64,000 nucleotides of DNA. Source: Marmoricola sp. URHB0036 (GTDB lineage: Bacteria; Actinomycetota; Actinomycetes; Propionibacteriales; Nocardioidaceae). Positions 60,546 through 64,000 of the stretch are shown here, piece after piece. Below the pieces are notes generated by a model, which did no database searches, had not been told where the DNA came from, and saw only the letters and a list, made by a program, of their open reading frames with translations. The stretch lies in the NCBI RefSeq assembly GCF_000426045.1, contig NZ_KE384490.1, positions 412,951 through 476,950 of the forward strand, given 5' to 3'. The translations under genes were made by a program, and so were the position numbers. Each line of letters starts with the position of its first letter. The first letter of the stretch is position 1.

Positions 60546-61268
60546 CTACTCGGCGGCGGCCCGGCGCAGCGACTCGGAGAGCCGCTCGGCAGCTGCCAGC
60601 ACCGCCGGGGCGTGCATCCGGCCGGGCTGGCGCGAGAGTCGCTCCAACGGACCGGACACCGACACCGCCGCGATGATCTTGCCGCTGGGGGAGCGCACGG
60701 GGGCGGACACCGAGGCCACGCCCTGCTCGCGCTCGCCCACCGACTGCGCCCAGCCACGACGACGGATGCCGGCGAGGGCGGTGGCGGAGTAGGCGGCGTT
60801 CTGCAGGCCGCGGTGCATGCGCTCCGGGTCCTCCCAGGCGAGCAGCACCTGGGCGGCGGAGCCGGCGCGCATGGTCAGCTGCGAGCCGATCGGGATGGTG
60901 TCGCGCAGGCCGCTGGGTCGCTCGGCGGCTGCGACGCAGACGCGGAACTCGCCCTGGCGGCGCCACAGCTGGGCGGACTCGCCCGTGATGTCGCGCAGCC
61001 GTGCGAGCACCGGGCCGGCGGTGGCCAGGAGCCGGTCCTCGCCCGCGGCGGCCGAGAGCTCGGCCAGGCGGGGGCCCAGCACGAAGCGGCCCTGCATGTC
61101 GCGGGCGACGAGGCGGTGGTGCTCGAGAGCGACCGCCAGGCGATGTGCGGTGGGTCGGGCAAGGCCCGTACCGGCGACGAGTCCGGCCAGGGTTGCCGGT
61201 CCTGACTCGAGCGCTGCGAGCACGAGGGCGGCCTTGTCCAGGACGCCTACTCCAGATGAGTTGTCCAT
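60546..61268 (-). CDS. ndgR: IclR-family regulator, NdgR/LtbR type
   Basis: A 240-residue IclR protein. The N-terminus [20 protein letters not shown], the winged helix '[25 protein letters not shown]' and the core '[27 protein letters not shown]' are close to what I know of Streptomyces NdgR and Corynebacterium LtbR. Those proteins control leuCD and other amino acid genes. The C-terminal effector domain has '[36 protein letters not shown]'. It is divergent from leuC across 104 bp, the standard arrangement. Confidence 0.93.
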   Translation of the reverse strand: MDNSSGVGVLDKAALVLAALESGPATLAGLVAGTGLARPTAHRLAVALEHHRLVARDMQGRFVLGPRLAELSAAAGEDRLLATAGPVLARLRDITGESAQLWRRQGEFRVCVAAAERPSGLRDTIPIGSQLTMRAGSAAQVLLAWEDPERMHRGLQNAAYSATALAGIRRRGWAQSVGEREQGVASVSAPVRSPSGKIIAAVSVSGPLERLSRQPGRMHAPAVLAAAERLSESLRRAAAE

Positions 61269-61372
61269 ATTTTAATACTGCCGTCTCGGAGAGTGGGATG
61301 CAAAGTAGGGTGGTCTCACGCCCCGCTGCTTGGGGCGTTCAGTATGTGAAACGACGCGGGAAGGAAATGGAT
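61269..61372. promoter_or_regulatory. ndgR-leuC divergent regulatory region
   Basis: ATACTG (61275-61280) and CAGTAT (61340-61345) are an inverted pair about 60 bp apart within AT-rich stretches, and CGCCCC/GGGGCG (61319-61324 with 61332-61337) forms a 6-bp hairpin in the leuC leader. AAGGA lies 7 nt before the leuC ATG (61373). NdgR binding is inferred from the family; no leader peptide with Leu codons is seen here. Confidence 0.5.
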
Positions 61373-62785
61373 ATGGGTAGAACGCTTTCGGAAAAAGTCT
61401 GGGACGAACACGTCGTCCGCAGCGCCGAGGGTGAGCCCGATCTCCTGTTCATCGATCTCCACCTCATCCACGAGGTCACCTCACCCCAGGCGTTCGACGG
61501 TCTGCGGCTCAGCGGGCGGTCCGTACGCCGCCCCGACCTCACCCTGGCGACCGAGGACCACAACGTGCCCACGCTCGACTGGGACAAGCCCATCGCCGAC
61601 CCCGTCTCGAAGACCCAGGTCGACACGCTGCGTCGCAACGCCGAGGAGTTCGGCGTCCGGCTGCACCCCCTCGGTGACATCGAGCAGGGCATCGTGCACA
61701 TCATCGGCCCCCAGCTCGGCCTGACCCAGCCCGGCATGACGATCGTGTGCGGCGACTCCCACACCTCCACCCACGGTGCCTTCGGCGCGATCGCGTTCGG
61801 TATCGGCACCTCCGAGGTCGAGCACGTGCTCGCCACCCAGACGCTCTCGCAGGCCCGTCCCAAGACGATGGCCGTCACCATCAACGGCAGCCTGCCCGAG
61901 GGCGTCACCGCGAAGGACATGGTCCTCGCGCTGATCACGCACACCGGCACCGGTGGCGGCCAGGGCTACATCGTCGAGTACCGCGGCCAGGCCATCGAGG
62001 AGCTCTCCATGGAGGGCCGCATGACGGTCTGCAACATGAGCATCGAGTGGGGTGCCAAGGCCGGCCTGATCGCACCCGACCAGACCACCTTCGACTACAT
62101 CGAGGGTCGGGCCGAGGCGCCTACGGGTGCCGACTGGGACGCCGCCGTCGAGCACTGGAAGTCCCTGGCCACCGACGACGACGCGGTCTTCGACCGCGAG
62201 ATCGTGCTCGACGCCAGCACGATGACGCCGTTCGTCACCTGGGGAACCAACCCCGGGCAGGGCATCCCGCTGGGCGGTGCCGTGCCCGACCCGGCGCAGT
62301 TCGAGGACCCTGACGACAGGATCGGTGCCGAGAAGGCGCTGGAGTACATGGCCCTCGAGGCCGGCACCCCGATGCGCGAGGTGAAGGTCGACACCGTGTT
62401 CGTCGGCTCGTGCACCAACGGCCGCATCGAGGACCTCCGACTCGCCGCCGAGATCCTCAAGGGTCGCAGCGTCGACCAGGACACCCGGTTGCTCGTCGTA
62501 CCCGGTTCGGTGCGGGTGCGGATGCAGGCGGAGGACGAAGGCCTCGACGTCGTCTTCAAGGAGGCCGGCGGCGAGTGGCGCGGCGCCGGGTGCTCCATGT
62601 GTCTGGGCATGAACCCCGACCAGCTGACACCGGGCGAGCGCAGTGCGTCGACGTCCAACCGCAACTTCGAAGGACGTCAGGGCAAGGGCGGACGGACCCA
62701 CCTCGTGTCCGTGCCGGTCGCGGCTGCCACGGCTGTCCGCGGCACCCTGTCCTCGCCCGCCGACCTCGAACCGCTGGAGGCCTGA
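61373..62785 (+). CDS. leuC: 3-isopropylmalate dehydratase, large subunit
   Basis: A 470-residue aconitase-family subunit, second leucine-specific step with LeuD. The 4Fe-4S Cys residues are in '[20 protein letters not shown]' and '[13 protein letters not shown]'; '[28 protein letters not shown]' is the family signature region. ATG 61373 was chosen over 61367 for its AAGGA spacing. Coupled to leuD, 3 nt downstream. No competing start upstream is needed despite the open frame. Confidence 0.97.
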   Translation: MGRTLSEKVWDEHVVRSAEGEPDLLFIDLHLIHEVTSPQAFDGLRLSGRSVRRPDLTLATEDHNVPTLDWDKPIADPVSKTQVDTLRRNAEEFGVRLHPLGDIEQGIVHIIGPQLGLTQPGMTIVCGDSHTSTHGAFGAIAFGIGTSEVEHVLATQTLSQARPKTMAVTINGSLPEGVTAKDMVLALITHTGTGGGQGYIVEYRGQAIEELSMEGRMTVCNMSIEWGAKAGLIAPDQTTFDYIEGRAEAPTGADWDAAVEHWKSLATDDDAVFDREIVLDASTMTPFVTWGTNPGQGIPLGGAVPDPAQFEDPDDRIGAEKALEYMALEAGTPMREVKVDTVFVGSCTNGRIEDLRLAAEILKGRSVDQDTRLLVVPGSVRVRMQAEDEGLDVVFKEAGGEWRGAGCSMCLGMNPDQLTPGERSASTSNRNFEGRQGKGGRTHLVSVPVAAATAVRGTLSSPADLEPLEA

Positions 62786-62788
62786 GCC

Positions 62789-63391
62789 ATGGAGAAGTTC
62801 ACCACCCACACCGGTGTCGGTGTACCGCTGCGACGCAGCAACGTCGACACCGACCAGATCATCCCGGCCGTCTACCTCAAGCGCGTCACGCGCACGGGTT
62901 TCGAGGACGGTCTGTTCGCTGCCTGGCGAAACGATCCGGGCTTCGTGCTGAACCGGAGCGAGTACGCCGCCGGCTCGGTGCTCGTCGCCGGCCCGGACTT
63001 CGGAACCGGCTCGTCACGGGAGCACGCAGTGTGGGCTCTGCAGAACTACGGCTTCAGGGCCGTGATCAGTGCCCGCTTCGGGGACATCTTCCGCGGCAAC
63101 TCCGGCAAGGCCGGACTCGTCGCCGCGCAGGTCGACCAGAAGGTCGTGCAGCGGTTGTGGGACCACCTCGAGTCCAACCCCGGCAGCACCGTGACGGTCG
63201 ACCTCGAAGCGAGAATCGTCAAGGCAGGCGAGGGAATCGGCGCGATCGAGGACTCCTTCGACATCGACGACTACACCCGTTGGCGACTGCTCGAAGGACT
63301 CGACGACATCGGCATCACGCTGTCCCACGAGGACGACATCGTGGCCTACGAATCGCTTCGCCCGTCGTGGAAACCGGCCACGATTCACTGA
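62789..63391 (+). CDS. leuD: 3-isopropylmalate dehydratase, small subunit
   Basis: A 200-residue swivel-domain subunit that pairs with LeuC. '[21 protein letters not shown]' and '[43 protein letters not shown]' content is typical of LeuD. The ATG 62789 follows the leuC stop after 3 nt and has GGAGG upstream. Last gene of leuCD; no clear terminator follows in the 157-nt gap to hupB. Confidence 0.96.
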   Translation: MEKFTTHTGVGVPLRRSNVDTDQIIPAVYLKRVTRTGFEDGLFAAWRNDPGFVLNRSEYAAGSVLVAGPDFGTGSSREHAVWALQNYGFRAVISARFGDIFRGNSGKAGLVAAQVDQKVVQRLWDHLESNPGSTVTVDLEARIVKAGEGIGAIEDSFDIDDYTRWRLLEGLDDIGITLSHEDDIVAYESLRPSWKPATIH

Positions 63392-63548
63392 CCAAACGCG
63401 TCGATTTCGTCAACGGGCAAAGCGAAACCTTTCCAACAACTGAAGCGACACGCACCGTTTCCATTGTGGTACCTGTCACTTTTCCCTAGCGTGCGTAGGG
63501 CAATTAGTCGAGCAAGGCGCTCGGCCGACGTTCACGAAAGGGAAGCTT

Positions 63549-64000
63549 GTGAACAAGAGTCAGTTGATCGACACCCTGGCGGCTCGCTTTGAAGGCAACC
63601 GCAAGGCGGCCGCTCATGCGCTTGATTCGGTGCTCGACACCATCACCCGCGAGGTCGCGAAGGGCGAGAAGGTCGCCATCACCGGATTCGGTTCGTTCGA
63701 GAAGAAGGTGCGCGACGCCCGTTGGGTGCGCAACCCCTCGACCGGACAGCGGATCAAGGCCAAGAAGAAGGCGGTCCCGAACTTCAAGGCCGGCGCACAG
63801 CTGAAGGACGTCGTGTCCGGGGCGAAGAAACTGCCGGCCGTCACCCTTGCCGCGGTCGAGAAGGCCACGCCCTCTGCAGCCAAGCCGGCTGTGGCCCGTA
63901 CGGCCGCTGCTGCCAAGAAGGCAGCGGGTGCCGCCACCACCAAGAAGACCTCGGCAGCCAAGAAGTCGACGGCGAAGAAGGCGTCGACGGCCAAGAAGGC
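63549..64000 (+). CDS. hupB: HU-family DNA-binding protein with Lys/Ala tail (3' truncated)
   Basis: The window ends inside this gene; 150 complete codons are seen. GTG 63549 starts MNKSQLIDTLAARFEGNRKA, the HU domain (about 1-90) with 'GEKVAITGFGSFEKKVRDARWVRNPSTGQRIKAKKKAVPNFKAG' content, including the conserved Phe-Gly-Ser-Phe turn. After about residue 100 comes a histone H1-like tail of AKK/ATKKTSAAKKS repeats, typical of actinobacterial HupB. It compacts the nucleoid and binds RNA and iron in some relatives. AAAGGGAA lies about 6 nt upstream. The gap before it has an AT-rich promoter region with CCTAG/CGTAGGG symmetry near 63487-63500. Confidence 0.96.
   Translation, partial: MNKSQLIDTLAARFEGNRKAAAHALDSVLDTITREVAKGEKVAITGFGSFEKKVRDARWVRNPSTGQRIKAKKKAVPNFKAGAQLKDVVSGAKKLPAVTLAAVEKATPSAAKPAVARTAAAAKKAAGAATTKKTSAAKKSTAKKASTAKK

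Noticed and set aside
61269..61372. Leader-peptide attenuator before leuC
   Set aside because: The only upstream ORFs are in frame with leuC or lack Leu/Val/Ile runs; the region fits NdgR control instead.

Overview
This 64 kb window is a dense, very GC-rich chromosomal stretch of a high-G+C actinobacterium, most likely a Nocardioides-type member of the Propionibacteriales. The reasons are strong G/C-ending codon use, frequent GTG starts, an NdgR/LtbR-type IclR gene divergent from leuCD, a HupB-type HU protein with a Lys/Ala tail, a PCD-glyoxalase fusion, and many genes that look leaderless. I see no rRNA, prophage, transposase or CRISPR array, so this reads as core chromosome with a few accessory genes.

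The backbone is branched-chain amino acid synthesis spread over several loci. ilvD is at 7.6 kb, ilvB-ilvN-ilvC at 18.9-22.4 kb, leuB and ilvE at 38.3-40.6 kb, cimA (citramalate synthase) at 45.4 kb, and ndgR divergent from leuC-leuD at 60.5-63.4 kb. serA lies at 31.6 kb. The most interesting signal is that three of these loci carry short leader ORFs whose codons match the pathway product: Ile-Leu-Val before ilvB, Val-Leu-Ile before leuB, and Ile-Ile-Ile before cimA. The ilvB and cimA leaders are followed by intrinsic-terminator hairpins. Together they look like a distributed attenuation regulon, and the cimA leader is the one I least expect to be described.

Left part (0-18 kb): the 3' end of gatB, an exported PQQ-type sugar dehydrogenase lipoprotein, an alpha/beta hydrolase, beta-propeller proteins, and a TetR - class II aldolase - PfkB kinase - ilvD set joined by 4-nt overlaps. 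Then come small VOC, GNAT and monooxygenase proteins, a PLP decarboxylase/class V aminotransferase pair, and a large secreted subtilase. Middle (22-38 kb): an NTF2-like gene behind a KstR-like operator, a rhomboid protein, an ABC-F ATPase, an ABC-2 exporter, a FrnE-like oxidoreductase, a large LuxR-type ATPase regulator preceded by a phased octamer array, serA, a divergent MocR/YczE pair and an APC permease. Right part (40-64 kb): a Ser/Thr kinase, a secreted matrixin-like protease with Cys-pair repeats, an M23 lipoprotein, an amidase, gltX, a CPBP protease, tRNA-Gln and tRNA-Glu, an Ada/AraC/AlkA fusion coupled to ogt, a cation diffusion facilitator, a LicD-methyltransferase fusion, ndgR/leuCD and the start of hupB.

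Two genome-style features recur. First, many start codons sit 6-8 nt after a TANNNT hexamer, which is the leaderless-promoter arrangement. In three places the TAG stop codon of the upstream gene is itself the first half of that hexamer. Second, a palindromic repeat with the core GCCGGGCGCCCGGC plus an AGTGGAGGG stem occurs twice, at 21.2 and 55.4 kb. All calls come from reading the sequence; no database search was run.
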